DNA of 16,948 nt from Anaerosoma sp034007245 (GTDB lineage Bacteria > Actinomycetota > Coriobacteriia > Anaerosomatales > Anaerosomataceae): NCBI GenBank assembly GCA_034007245.1, contig JAVERH010000041.1:1-16948 (forward strand), read 5' to 3'. Shown piece by piece: positions 1-7,499 of the stretch. A program made the translations under genes and the position numbers. The notes beneath the pieces are model-generated. The model ran no database searches, was not told where the DNA came from, and saw only the letters and a list, made by a program, of their open reading frames with translations. Position 1 is the first letter of the stretch. Every line of letters starts with the position of its first letter.

Positions 1-202
1 CCAGCGACGCCGCCAGTTCCCAGTTCCTTCGCAGACATGACTGTAGGAGCCCCCGAGCCAGGAAGCACAACTCAGTCGCAAGCTCCTCGTCGCGGCGGAC
101 AATCTCCGACTCGAACTGGGCCTCGACCCGCAGGAGTAGGTCCTCGAACGCAGCCAGATCGAGGTTGGGGTGTGCCTCTCGCGCCGCAGCAGAGAACCGC
201 AT
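1..202 (-). CDS. Partial cassette gene C9, unknown product (N-terminus only)
   Basis: An ATG at 202-200 opens a minus-strand frame that stays open to the window edge, giving 67 residues with no stop. A strong Shine-Dalgarno run (GGGAGG) lies three to four bases upstream, and the cassette boundary (GTTGGGC at 224-218) is only about 16 bases before the start. This matches the short leaders of the other cassettes. The visible part is rich in Glu, Leu and Arg and predicted largely helical, for example EDLLLRVEAQFESEIVRR. No motif or family is recognised. A competing frame (260 to 72) begins inside the attC and lacks a comparable ribosome site, so it was set aside. The gene is cut by the edge, so its length is unknown. 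Confidence 0.6.
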   Translation of the reverse strand, partial: MRFSAAAREAHPNLDLAAFEDLLLRVEAQFESEIVRRDEELATELCFLARGLLQSCLRRNWELAASL

Positions 203-217
203 GTCCCTCCCTAGTGT

Positions 218-269
218 GCCCAACGGTTGTGCGGACAACCTGCAAAGCGAGTTGATTCACGGGTTAGGT
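218..269 (-). repeat. attC site A (end of cassette C8)
   Basis: On the minus strand the site runs from ACCTAAC to GTTGGGC in 52 bases. Arms GTG...CAAC and GTTG...CAC can pair around a short loop. It is shorter than the other sites (81-84 bases) but has both core boxes, and a good start with a ribosome site follows directly for the next cassette. Confidence 0.68.
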
Positions 270-330
270 GACGCGCGTGTCGCTGCTGGGCTTCTCCGCC
301 GTCAAGCGCAGCACCCAGCCACATACGTCC

Positions 331-2685
331 CTATTGCTTTCCGTACCTCCAGCGGATTCCCCCACACTGACACTGTACGCACTCCGGACCTTCCGCGTTG
401 GCGAACCAGATCCTCTTGCCACACGACGTACACGTGAACTGCTCAAGGGCGCGTTCGCACACATCTATCAGCTTCGTCGCTTCCGACCCCACAACATCTG
501 TAGTGTGAGCACTTCTATTCGCCCACGAGACCAGGAGCCGATCCGCTTCCTCCAACGCTTCAACGACGTCGGCGTCGGACTCGTAGCCATCACCGACCCG
601 CCTCTCGAAGCATGTGCGCCCCTCGGAGATGAGCCGCAAGAGGAAGTCGTGAGCCATCCGCCTGTCGTTCTTGTCTCCCCGGAGGAAGGGCATGCGGAGC
701 CTGAGCCTCTCCGCCGCGATAGCCAACTCGACGTCCATGATCTTGCGAACATCAACGCCTGCGGCATCAGGACGACCATCTAGCTGGGCGCGTGCGTCAC
801 CGAAGGTCGTAGTTCTGTCAGACCAACGGATTCCGGTTTCGGGGTTCACGTACGGCAAGAGGGCACGGAATCGCCACGCCTTGTCATCAAGCTGCTGCCG
901 CAGCTCCGTGTACCAGTCTCTGTCGTGGGTCAGGAGAATGACCTGCCTGTCAGCAAACTCCTGAAGGAGGAGTTCGACAACCATGCCACGGTGGCTCCTG
1001 TCGACACTCACCACGACGTCATCAAGGAAGATGGGACTATCGGTGTCACCGTCCCGTTTGGCCATGGCCAGGAAGATGCACAGGCCCAAGCTGTTCCTAT
1101 GTCCCTCCGACAGGGTGAGCCTCGGTGATGCTTGTTCAACGCCATAGAATTGAAGCCCGATGTCAATGGCCTTGTCCGAGTCCTCCGGTACATGCAGACA
1201 AACATCTTGGATTGCCTCGTTGGGGTGCAGTATCGACCACATGCCCTGAACATCGGATGAGATGTCGTCGATGATGGCATTGGCCCGGGCGCGTAGGCTG
1301 ATTCGTACTTCTTCTTCGAGGGAGGCGACAAGCGCGGCTAGCGCGTCGATCCTTGCGATCGTCGTCTTCAGCGCTGATGCACTCACGATGCCTTCGCATA
1401 CCTCAAGTCGGCGCTTGTCGTCAGCAAGCTCTACTGCGCTCGGTGGGGCGCTACGTGTCGCCGCGTCGGCTTCCTGGACAATACGAATGATCTTGACCTC
1501 GATGGACACCAGGTCTTCTTCCTGGCAGGAATCGCGTAGGCCTTCCGGGTCGAGCGATTCCAGGTACGCCAAGTTGGAGGCGCATGATGAGGTCAGTGTC
1601 TCCTTCCATGCGGAGACCGCGGGCATGTCCAGACTGAGCTTCAGCATCTTGATGGTGTCCGCGATCGCCGATATCGCCGACGCCCGTTCCTTGAACGTGG
1701 CAAGCACATCGCGAAGACGTGCCTGATCTGATTCGACATGGGCTCGAAAATCTGCAGCGTCTACCACAGTGCCGCAGGCAGGACACGAGACGGTGCCCGC
1801 ATCCGTCAACCTTCTCGCAAAGATTGATGCGGACTGTAGGACCTGCAACCGCTCCGTGATGAACGGCTCAAGATCACCGGCGAGCTTGCTGTTGGAGCTT
1901 CGCAAGGCGGCGATACTCTTGCGGATACTCTGCGAGGCGATGCCTTGCAGGACAACGTATTGCCTCTGGTCGATCGTGGATTCTTCTATTCGCTTCTCCA
2001 CGGCTGCGAGAGTCGGAGTGCATTGAGCGTCGGCGCCAAGGTCGTCCTGACCGTCCGGACAGTACTTCTTCCAGAGACACGCGAGTCCGTTGAGAATCTC
2101 GCTATCATCATCGTCGCCGAACACGGCCTTTCGGCTTGACTCAATGCGCTGCAGTCGACCCCTCAAGTCATCCGCCTGAGCGGCACCCTCTATCGCCTTC
2201 GAGAGCTGCCGGAGGTTCTCAGCCGCGGTCTCCATGGAATCCAGACCGAGCAGTGGTAGGAGTGAGGAGTACTTCTGGCCCTTCGTCTGATGGATGAAGT
2301 CGGAAACCTCACCCTGGCGAAGGACGCATCTGAGGTAGTCCCAGGAGTTCATGCCTGCAGACTCCCCGCCGACACAAGTGAAGCATCCGCCAGAATCGAT
2401 GGCGACCACAAGCTCGGAGTCGTTCTGGAAACGAATGAGTATCTTCGCTTCGCTTGCGGAGGGTTTGTGGGTATTGAGGATGGCCCGCTCCTGGCGCCTG
2501 CCGCTGTACTCGTGCGCAAGGTGATCGATCTTGCCATCGCGAATGACGTACTCAACCGCATCAACAAAGGTCGACTTGCCGGACCCGTTCATCCCGTACA
2601 CGACAATTGACTTGGATCCCAGTTCCATGGAGGCTGACTCAGCGGCACCTCGGAACCAGGATAGCCCGATGTGTTCTATGCGCAT
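331..2685 (-). CDS. Rad50/SMC-like AAA ATPase with zinc-hook-like CPAC motif and C-terminal zinc ribbon
   Basis: The protein has 784 residues and the full ABC-type ATPase motif set: Walker A GMNGSGKST at 31-39, signature LSEGHRNSLG at 525-534, Walker B PIFLDDVV at 551-558 and an H-loop histidine at 587 (LLTHD). Helical segments flank a CPACG motif at 301-305, where Rad50 proteins carry their zinc hook. After the ATPase comes a domain of about 180 residues ending in a four-cysteine ribbon (Cys752, 755, 769, 772). ATPases of this build are common in anti-phage systems, where nucleotide-driven DNA sensing activates an effector; that role is inferred here. No known nuclease motif was recognised in the C-terminal domain. 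The start overlaps the stop of the small upstream gene by ten bases, which suggests translational coupling. The TAG stop lies 61 bases before attC A. Confidence 0.88.
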   Translation of the reverse strand: MRIEHIGLSWFRGAAESASMELGSKSIVVYGMNGSGKSTFVDAVEYVIRDGKIDHLAHEYSGRRQERAILNTHKPSASEAKILIRFQNDSELVVAIDSGGCFTCVGGESAGMNSWDYLRCVLRQGEVSDFIHQTKGQKYSSLLPLLGLDSMETAAENLRQLSKAIEGAAQADDLRGRLQRIESSRKAVFGDDDDSEILNGLACLWKKYCPDGQDDLGADAQCTPTLAAVEKRIEESTIDQRQYVVLQGIASQSIRKSIAALRSSNSKLAGDLEPFITERLQVLQSASIFARRLTDAGTVSCPACGTVVDAADFRAHVESDQARLRDVLATFKERASAISAIADTIKMLKLSLDMPAVSAWKETLTSSCASNLAYLESLDPEGLRDSCQEEDLVSIEVKIIRIVQEADAATRSAPPSAVELADDKRRLEVCEGIVSASALKTTIARIDALAALVASLEEEVRISLRARANAIIDDISSDVQGMWSILHPNEAIQDVCLHVPEDSDKAIDIGLQFYGVEQASPRLTLSEGHRNSLGLCIFLAMAKRDGDTDSPIFLDDVVVSVDRSHRGMVVELLLQEFADRQVILLTHDRDWYTELRQQLDDKAWRFRALLPYVNPETGIRWSDRTTTFGDARAQLDGRPDAAGVDVRKIMDVELAIAAERLRLRMPFLRGDKNDRRMAHDFLLRLISEGRTCFERRVGDGYESDADVVEALEEADRLLVSWANRSAHTTDVVGSEATKLIDVCERALEQFTCTSCGKRIWFANAEGPECVQCQCGGIRWRYGKQ

Positions 2686-2888
2686 GGAGTGTCCGCTTTG
2701 GGACTGTCATCCATCGCAGCAATGAGATCCCGGGCAAGCGCATCCAAGGCCGATTTTGGCAAGTGCTCCCCGCAGAGTCTTCCGGGCAATTCGGAGTGCA
2801 GTCGGGCACATGCTTCAGTCGTGACCAGCGGGTGAAGATCCTCTGCACGCCTCAGACACTCTGCAGCCCAGCTGTTGCGAATCGTCAC
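2676..2888 (-). CDS. Small helical protein coupled to the SMC-like ATPase (unknown)
   Basis: This frame ends by overlapping the start of the ATPase gene by ten bases. The preferred start is the GTG at 2888, six or so bases after a GGGGG run, giving 70 residues that begin VTIRNSWAAECL. The frame is open further upstream to a GTG at 2936, but that codon lies in the recombination core of attC B, so the shorter form is more likely. The sequence looks helical and carries no recognised motif. Small partners next to SMC-like ATPases are known in several defence systems, including three-component ABC systems and Septu-like pairs. I cannot assign it to one of these. Coupling suggests that it acts with the ATPase, perhaps as a regulator or adaptor. 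Confidence 0.6.
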   Translation of the reverse strand: MTIRNSWAAECLRRAEDLHPLVTTEACARLHSELPGRLCGEHLPKSALDALARDLIAAMDDSPKADTPCA

Positions 2889-2934
2889 GGTTTTCCCCCA
2901 GACTCCCCGATGTCCCTGCGCAGTGCCCGTGTTC

Positions 2935-3017
2935 ACCTAACGCATCTCGGATTCACCCGCGCGCTTGCGCATCCATTATGCGACACCATGCGCGCGTCGG
3001 GGAAGCCGGGGTCAGAC
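2935..3017 (-). repeat. attC site B (end of cassette C7)
   Basis: On the minus strand the site runs from GTCTGAC (a degenerate first box) to GTTAGGT (a perfect second box) in 83 bases. Long arms pair, including CGCGCGC with GCGCGCG and GCGCAT with ATGCG. Its inside is closely similar to attC F at 8963-9043, which shows that the two sites share a recent origin. Confidence 0.82.
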
Positions 3018-3116
3018 ATGCCCCCCGGCGGTCTGCAAGTCACTAAGCGTATAGACGTCAAGCTTGAGGAGGCCTCATTGGATTCGGTCAGATCGGGTGC
3101 CTACGGCGGCGACATC

Positions 3117-3740
3117 TCAGTCGTCAAGAATCAACATGTGAAACGGCTTGTATGCCCCACCGCTCCACCAACCTCGATGCTCACCGCAAGCCAGGCGAAA
3201 CGCCCGAACCGCCTTGACCGCCGCCGCCCAACTGATCTGCTCCGCATCGCGGGCGACCTCAACGAGATCGCTTGTCCGCAATGCGGAGAGTCCCAATGGA
3301 TGTTCAAGAAGGTCACCCGTTCGAGCATCCAAGTGCACTGTATCGGACACCGCGCCAGAAGGACCGGGGGCGTGCACGCGAAACCAGCAGCATCGGGCTC
3401 CGACCACGAGATTCTTGAGGTCGTTCACCAACGGGATTCCGGCAAGAACGGGGCACCCTATCTCCTCAGCGATCTTCGCTGCCGCATACAACTCGAGGTT
3501 CACCCTCATCAAGATCTGATGATCGCCCGGATAGCGCACTTTCGGCCGCCTCGCATAGACGGTCAGGAGTCGGACGCTCGACGCGCCCAGGCTCTCCCTG
3601 GCCATTCGACCCCCTTCTCTGTTCAGCCAGAAGTACAGGGGCACAACCGACTGAAAATGGGGAGTCAGCTCAGCCGCGAGAGCGGGCACCAGCACGAACT
3701 CGGCACTATGCTCGTTCGTGAAGCTCGTTGCGCTGCGCAT
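3117..3740 (-). CDS. Fourth gene of cassette C7, unknown protein (207 aa)
   Basis: I do not recognise this family. The ATG at 3740 has its own ribosome site (GAAAGGG, four bases upstream), so it can be translated independently of the preceding gene, from which it is separated by 115 bases without a detectable attC. The protein seems soluble: no signal peptide or membrane segment stands out. Predicted strands such as VRLLTVYARR (56-65) and CPVLAGIPLV (96-105) surround a helical stretch, and residues 116-140 include a CCWFRVHAPGPSG segment. The C-terminal part is helix-rich and ends with WWSGGAYKPFHMLILDD. It lies in the same cassette as the nuclease-like, kinase and barrel-like genes and may belong to the same system, or may be an unrelated gene whose own attC was lost. 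Confidence 0.65.
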   Translation of the reverse strand: MRSATSFTNEHSAEFVLVPALAAELTPHFQSVVPLYFWLNREGGRMARESLGASSVRLLTVYARRPKVRYPGDHQILMRVNLELYAAAKIAEEIGCPVLAGIPLVNDLKNLVVGARCCWFRVHAPGPSGAVSDTVHLDARTGDLLEHPLGLSALRTSDLVEVARDAEQISWAAAVKAVRAFRLACGEHRGWWSGGAYKPFHMLILDD

Positions 3741-3855
3741 ACAACCCTTTCTCGTGAGGTGGTCGCACGTGGTCTACGGCAGATCCGACCCGAGCCGGCT
3801 GGCGCCTGCATCGGAACAGTGCCTGCGCGGCTGAAGCAGCGGCCAGCGTCCAACA

Positions 3856-5157
3856 TCAGCCGACGATTTGGCTCCACTTGCGTCGTAACACAGGTCCGAG
3901 ACCGGACTCCAGCGAAACGAGAGCCGACCGGCACGCAAGAATGACATCCGGTCCAAACTCACGAGTCTGGGCACGAATCTCGCGCTCCGACAGCGCAGCG
4001 ATTCGCCGCTCGGCGCCATCCAGCAACTCACGCGCAGCCGTGAGGGTTTCGTCGAAGGACCCTTTCGTGATGGCAGTGGCTTGAGCACGTAGTGCCCACA
4101 AGTAGTGCAGGAAGGCATCCGATTCCGCGAAGTTGGACGTGCTCGGTTGGGGTGACGCAAGCAGCGCTGCCGAGAAGCGGTTCTGCTGCTCTGGCAACGG
4201 CCGCATGAGATCGAGCATTCCCTGCCGCGCTGCCATGTCGAGAAACGGCACCCCGAACTCGGAGAGTACCTGAGGCGCGTAGTACCAGGTCTTGCGTTGC
4301 CGCATCTCCTCGTCAAGAACCTGCCGGAACTTCTCAGGCGGAAACGAACGCACATTCAGCCACGTTCCGGATGCTATAGCAGATGCTCCAGCGCATGCCG
4401 CAAGCAGAAACTGCTGGTTTGCATACCCGACGGTCACACGCTTGCCCTGCACAGCGATGCCGCCAACTAGATCCAGAGCGTTCCCAAGCCAAGTCGGATT
4501 GTCTGACAGGTACTGCCCGCCGGGGTGCTCAATGACCAGGTACGCCTCGGGAATCGGCCAGCGCTCGAACCACTCAATGATGCGCTGACAGCTGTCCGAA
4601 TGAACGGCAGCGTCAGCGCCGATAGCAATGGTGAGCACGCACGGCCACCGGTCGAGCACGCCCAACCGCTGGGCCTCCGTGAGCATCGTGTCATGTTGCT
4701 CTATCCACACATCCATGTGATCCGGCCGATCGGCCATGATGCCGGGCAGAACGTAGCGCGAACTTCCCAGGGACTCGTTCAGATCTGCGAGACTCGCCAG
4801 GAGCCGTGCCCACTCTTCTGGCACAAGGCGATGGTCGGGCTCGAACTCCCCCGGCCAATACGGATGACTACACAGTCGCTCGTGATCTGCATGTGGCAGG
4901 TAGAACTGCGGATCCACGAGTGAATCCGCACCGAGCCTCTGCACATCGCTCGAAAGACGGGTGAGCTGGTCGGGACTGAGGTCACGTGGGCTCAGAATCA
5001 CGGATCCACCACCCCAGTCGTCCAGCAGTGTGCGCGAGTGCGCCATCATGCCGTAGCCGAACTGAAGAATGAGCTCCATCAGACGATCACCCGCCCCGCG
5101 TGTCCAGACGTGCCTGCCTCTTCTCACGTCCATCCCTAAGCTGAGGATGACGTCCAC
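3856..5157 (-). CDS. Predicted (beta/alpha)-barrel-like protein, third gene of C7
   Basis: The protein has 433 residues from a GTG that follows the kinase stop with no gap (TGA then GTG); a GGGAG run lies six bases upstream. Alternative starts exist at residues 9 and 27. Residues 28-275 alternate short hydrophobic strands and helices in the way of a TIM barrel: ELILQFGYG, GGSVILSPRD, GADSLVDPQF, RYVLPGIM, CVLTIAIGAD, AYLVIEHP, RVTVGYANQ and ASAIASGTWLNV. Polar residues close several strands, for example D82, H211 and N268, as expected of a catalytic or ligand-binding barrel. The C-terminal 150 residues are mainly helical. I do not recognise a specific enzyme family, and the barrel call is by eye. 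Stop-start coupling to the kinase implies a joint function, perhaps as substrate or effector. Confidence 0.72.
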   Translation of the reverse strand: MDVILSLGMDVRRGRHVWTRGAGDRLMELILQFGYGMMAHSRTLLDDWGGGSVILSPRDLSPDQLTRLSSDVQRLGADSLVDPQFYLPHADHERLCSHPYWPGEFEPDHRLVPEEWARLLASLADLNESLGSSRYVLPGIMADRPDHMDVWIEQHDTMLTEAQRLGVLDRWPCVLTIAIGADAAVHSDSCQRIIEWFERWPIPEAYLVIEHPGGQYLSDNPTWLGNALDLVGGIAVQGKRVTVGYANQQFLLAACAGASAIASGTWLNVRSFPPEKFRQVLDEEMRQRKTWYYAPQVLSEFGVPFLDMAARQGMLDLMRPLPEQQNRFSAALLASPQPSTSNFAESDAFLHYLWALRAQATAITKGSFDETLTAARELLDGAERRIAALSEREIRAQTREFGPDVILACRSALVSLESGLGPVLRRKWSQIVG

Positions 5158-5988
5158 TCACGACTCCCGCAACCATTCGAGCGCGTCGATCGCCGTCATC
5201 GGCCGCTGGCTCCTCGCGCGACGCGTCATAGACTGAATCAAATCGGCCAGCTCATCGGACACGCCTGCCCGCACTGACGCCCGGGGAAGATCCATGGACG
5301 CGACACGATCCAAGACTACGTCGCGGCTGTTGGTGCCGACGACGTATGGATTGACACCTTCAATACTTTCATAAAGCACGACACCCAGGGCGAAGAGATC
5401 ACTTCTGGTATCGATTTCGTGCTTGGAGTTCTCGAACTGCTCTGGGGGGCCATACCCCGGCGAGTGAGGGCCCCTCGACCATGATGTCGGAGTGACCGAT
5501 TTGAGCCCCAGGTGCCGCGCAATGCCGAAGTCGATCAGCCACGCATCGCCATGAGTGTCGAGAATCACGTTAGCTGGTTTGATGTCTCTATGAACGATGC
5601 CTGCACCCTGTGCAGCAACCAAGGTCACGAGGATTTCCTCGGCCCAACGACACACGTCTGCCGGTGCCTGGGGACCGCCAAGCAACCGCTGCTGAAGCGT
5701 TTCGCCTTCTACGAACTGCTCCACAAACCAGATGTGCTCTCCAACGTTGCTCTGAGCCCTGCCTACTTCGAGGATCTCCGGTACTCGACTCCCCTTCAGG
5801 CCTGCCACGGCGTTGAGCTCCCGAACCGCCCGTTCCGGATCTGCAGTGGCGTGAAACAGCTTGAGCACCACACGGTCTCCCGCAACGTTCCTTGCCGCGA
5901 AGACCTCCTTCTGACCGCCTGCATCCAGGGCTTGAATGTCCGTGAGATGGGAGAACTCAGTGGCTAGCCAAGCTGGTTCGACGGCCAT
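5158..5988 (-). CDS. Hanks-type serine/threonine protein kinase
   Basis: All key kinase motifs are present in 276 residues: VVLKLF with the ATP-binding Lys43, the helix-C Glu57, the catalytic loop HRDIKPAN at 133-140 (Asp135 and Asn140), DFG at 153-155, a PPE triplet at 181-183 in place of APE, and Asp197 in RSDLFALGVVLYE. The glycine-rich loop is short (DAGGQKEVF). The protein ends with the catalytic domain; no membrane segment, PASTA or other sensor domain follows, so it is a small cytosolic kinase. The ATG follows directly on the TAG stop of the nuclease-like gene, and its own TGA stop directly precedes the GTG of the next gene. Such kinases act in phage defence (for example Stk2 and BREX/Pgl-linked kinases), but the target here is unknown. 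Confidence 0.95.
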   Translation of the reverse strand: MAVEPAWLATEFSHLTDIQALDAGGQKEVFAARNVAGDRVVLKLFHATADPERAVRELNAVAGLKGSRVPEILEVGRAQSNVGEHIWFVEQFVEGETLQQRLLGGPQAPADVCRWAEEILVTLVAAQGAGIVHRDIKPANVILDTHGDAWLIDFGIARHLGLKSVTPTSWSRGPHSPGYGPPEQFENSKHEIDTRSDLFALGVVLYESIEGVNPYVVGTNSRDVVLDRVASMDLPRASVRAGVSDELADLIQSMTRRARSQRPMTAIDALEWLRES

Positions 5989-6705
5989 CTATGCTGCCCC
6001 TTGCGCAGACAGCTGCCGGGCCAACCGGTTGAACCGCCACGTCACGTGCGATTGTGGGAGCCCCTGCCGTCGAGCGGGCAAGGAAGGGTCTGACACCTGA
6101 TCACCCGGCGTGAGGATGCCTACGCCACACGCCTTGTAGCGGGCACAGAGGCTCGACGCTGTGGGCAGATTCGGCAGCAGCGCGAAAGACTCGGAGGCGA
6201 ACCAGGTGTTCCTCGCCGCTTGAGACAGAGCCGAGGATGGGCCGCCCAACTTCGCCTCGATGGCGATCAAGCGGCTCAGCACCAGGCTATGCTGTGCCAC
6301 GCAAATCTCCTCACCATCGACTTCTGAGAGCAAGCCCATTTCGACAAGCTCCCTCGCTCGCTTCGCAGCTGCTGGCCCCAGTTGGTCCACCAGCGCGGCC
6401 CTCCGCACGCTACCAGCGACCCACACGAACTGCACGAGTCGATCATCGGAAACGGTAAGGGCTTCGAGCGTCCGCATGCACTCCGTGCCGTCCGGTCTCC
6501 AGTACACAGCTACCGCGTCTGGACATCCGGTTTCGAGACGCGGTTCGACGAACACCGCCATCCGTTCTTCCGGGTTCGGAACCGGCAGCGACCGCTCCAA
6601 GTATCGCGACAACAGCTCGAACTCGGGACCGGGAGTCGGCCGACGAAATCGAGAAGCAACGCGTTCATCACCGATACCCACGAACGGCAATTCAGAAGCG
6701 CGCAT
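5989..6705 (-). CDS. Restriction-endonuclease-like (PD-(D/E)XK) protein with inserted winged-helix-like segment
   Basis: I start this at the ATG at 6705 because GGAGG lies five bases upstream; a TTG at 6717 would add four residues. The 238-residue protein shows a nuclease-like pattern: FVEPRLETGCPDAVAV with Glu54 and PD at 62-63, then IAIEAKL with Glu150 and Lys152, then Gln162 (SQAARNTWFA), and a later strand CGVGILT. Between the two motif groups, residues 100-137 look like a winged helix (AALVDQL...RELVEMGLLSEVDGEEICVAQ). This is the layout of PD-(D/E)XK proteins found as predicted nucleases or nuclease-derived sensors in defence loci. Activity is not proven. It is the first gene of the C7 operon and joins the kinase gene stop to start. 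The leader of about 140 bases has a TAAGAT at 6781-6776, a weak promoter candidate. Confidence 0.75.
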   Translation of the reverse strand: MRASELPFVGIGDERVASRFRRPTPGPEFELLSRYLERSLPVPNPEERMAVFVEPRLETGCPDAVAVYWRPDGTECMRTLEALTVSDDRLVQFVWVAGSVRRAALVDQLGPAAAKRARELVEMGLLSEVDGEEICVAQHSLVLSRLIAIEAKLGGPSSALSQAARNTWFASESFALLPNLPTASSLCARYKACGVGILTPGDQVSDPSLPARRQGLPQSHVTWRFNRLARQLSAQGAA

Positions 6706-6844
6706 AAAGGCCTCCAAACACGCGCCCCGAGGAGCGAGGCAAGCGACGACTAAGCTGTGATGCTCGTCCGAGCCAATCTTACCGCACTGGACCGATAGCT
6801 GCTCCGGCCGATACGACGAAGTCGGCTTCCACGTGCCCCCGTGC

Positions 6845-6925
6845 CTCTAACCTCCGGCGCTTCAGCTGCGCGCCAATGACCTCGCCCCGTAGCCTACACC
6901 GTGGCGCGTCAGGAAGCGCTTAGAA
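6845..6925 (-). repeat. attC site C (end of cassette C6)
   Basis: The site covers 81 bases. Arms GCGCTTC and GAAGCGC, and GCGCGCCA and TGGCGCG, can pair. On the minus strand it starts with TTCTAAG, which contains the TAA stop of the phosphatase gene, and ends with GTTAGAG. Both boxes differ from consensus at one or two positions. Confidence 0.78.
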
Positions 6926-7399
6926 CTCGCCGAGCGGCTGCCAGTTGGTGGTCAGATACGACTCAATGCCGCGACCGGGATGGTAGTTCTGGAACAGCCG
7001 CTCGAAATCCGCCCGGGCAGCGGCGTACGAATCGTTGGACACGGTACCGGAAACTTTCGCCATATACAGAAGGGCGAGCGACGGTGCACGCGACTCACCC
7101 TGGTTGCAGTGAATCAGGATGGACTTGCCTTCCGCCGACTTGCGCTGGGCGAAGGACAAGAACGCCGCGAACAGCTCCGGTTTGAAGAGCGGGATCGGGG
7201 GGTCAATGATGTTCAGAATCAAGTCGTCGCCAGTCTCAAACACAAGGTAGTTGGGATGCGTTGACGGCAGCTTCCCAGAGTAGCCTACTCCGTTGACGTG
7301 GCAAGGATGTTTGCAGGCGTGTACCACCGCCCAGTCCGCGTCGCCGCGGTGGCAGTCGCGGTCGGTCCCCACGAACAGGCCGTCCTGTACCCGGATCAT
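6920..7399 (-). CDS. Dual-specificity / tyrosine phosphatase-like protein
   Basis: The protein has 159 residues with the cysteine phosphatase signature HCNQGESR at 97-104, matching HCxxGxxR: Cys98 is the nucleophile and Arg104 binds phosphate. It is followed by APSLALLYMAK, the usual helix after the P-loop. Asp66 in IIDPPIP is a candidate general acid. No membrane segment is seen. Its likely reaction is removal of phosphate from a protein (Ser/Thr/Tyr) or a small molecule. The ATG is preceded by GGGGGAG, and the cassette boundary is 17 bases upstream of the start. The TAA stop lies in the R''-type box of attC C. The next cassette carries a Ser/Thr kinase, so the two might oppose each other, but they sit in separate cassettes and this pairing is only an inference. 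Confidence 0.88.
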   Translation of the reverse strand: MIRVQDGLFVGTDRDCHRGDADWAVVHACKHPCHVNGVGYSGKLPSTHPNYLVFETGDDLILNIIDPPIPLFKPELFAAFLSFAQRKSAEGKSILIHCNQGESRAPSLALLYMAKVSGTVSNDSYAAARADFERLFQNYHPGRGIESYLTTNWQPLGEF

Positions 7400-7415
7400 G
7401 GCTCCCCCTGCGTAG

Positions 7416-7499
7416 TTCTAACGATGCAGCGCATAAGCTGCGCGCCGTGCGCCTTCGGCTCGATTCTACCTCCTGCGCGTCAGCTGTTGCGTGTTAGGC
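7416..7499 (-). repeat. attC site D (end of cassette C5)
   Basis: The site covers 84 bases. On the minus strand it runs from GCCTAAC (perfect), which contains the stop of the DUF2971 gene, to GTTAGAA. Arms around GCAGC...AGCTGCGCG and CGCGTCAGCTG..GC can pair, with a long variable middle. Confidence 0.88.

Noticed and set aside
264..464. Minus-strand frame of 66 codons ending with TAA in attC A
   Set aside because: Its stop is at the usual attC position, but it overlaps the end of the well-supported ATPase gene, has no ribosome site, and its sequence is Ser/Arg-rich without motif.
331..2685. Assignment of the SMC-like ATPase to Gabija, Lamassu or RloC
   Set aside because: No TOPRIM domain, no LmuA-type effector gene and no recognisable anticodon-nuclease motif could be seen; only the general Rad50/SMC-like build is supported.
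3741..3855. Possible lost attC between the barrel-like gene and the fourth C7 gene
   Set aside because: A TCCAAC at 3850 resembles a core box, but no partner box and no inverted arms were found.
2607..3944. Long plus-strand open frame (445 codons)
   Set aside because: It lies opposite attC B, the small C8 gene and the C7 genes. Its translation is rich in Arg, Pro and His without any domain, as expected for an antisense shadow in GC-rich DNA.
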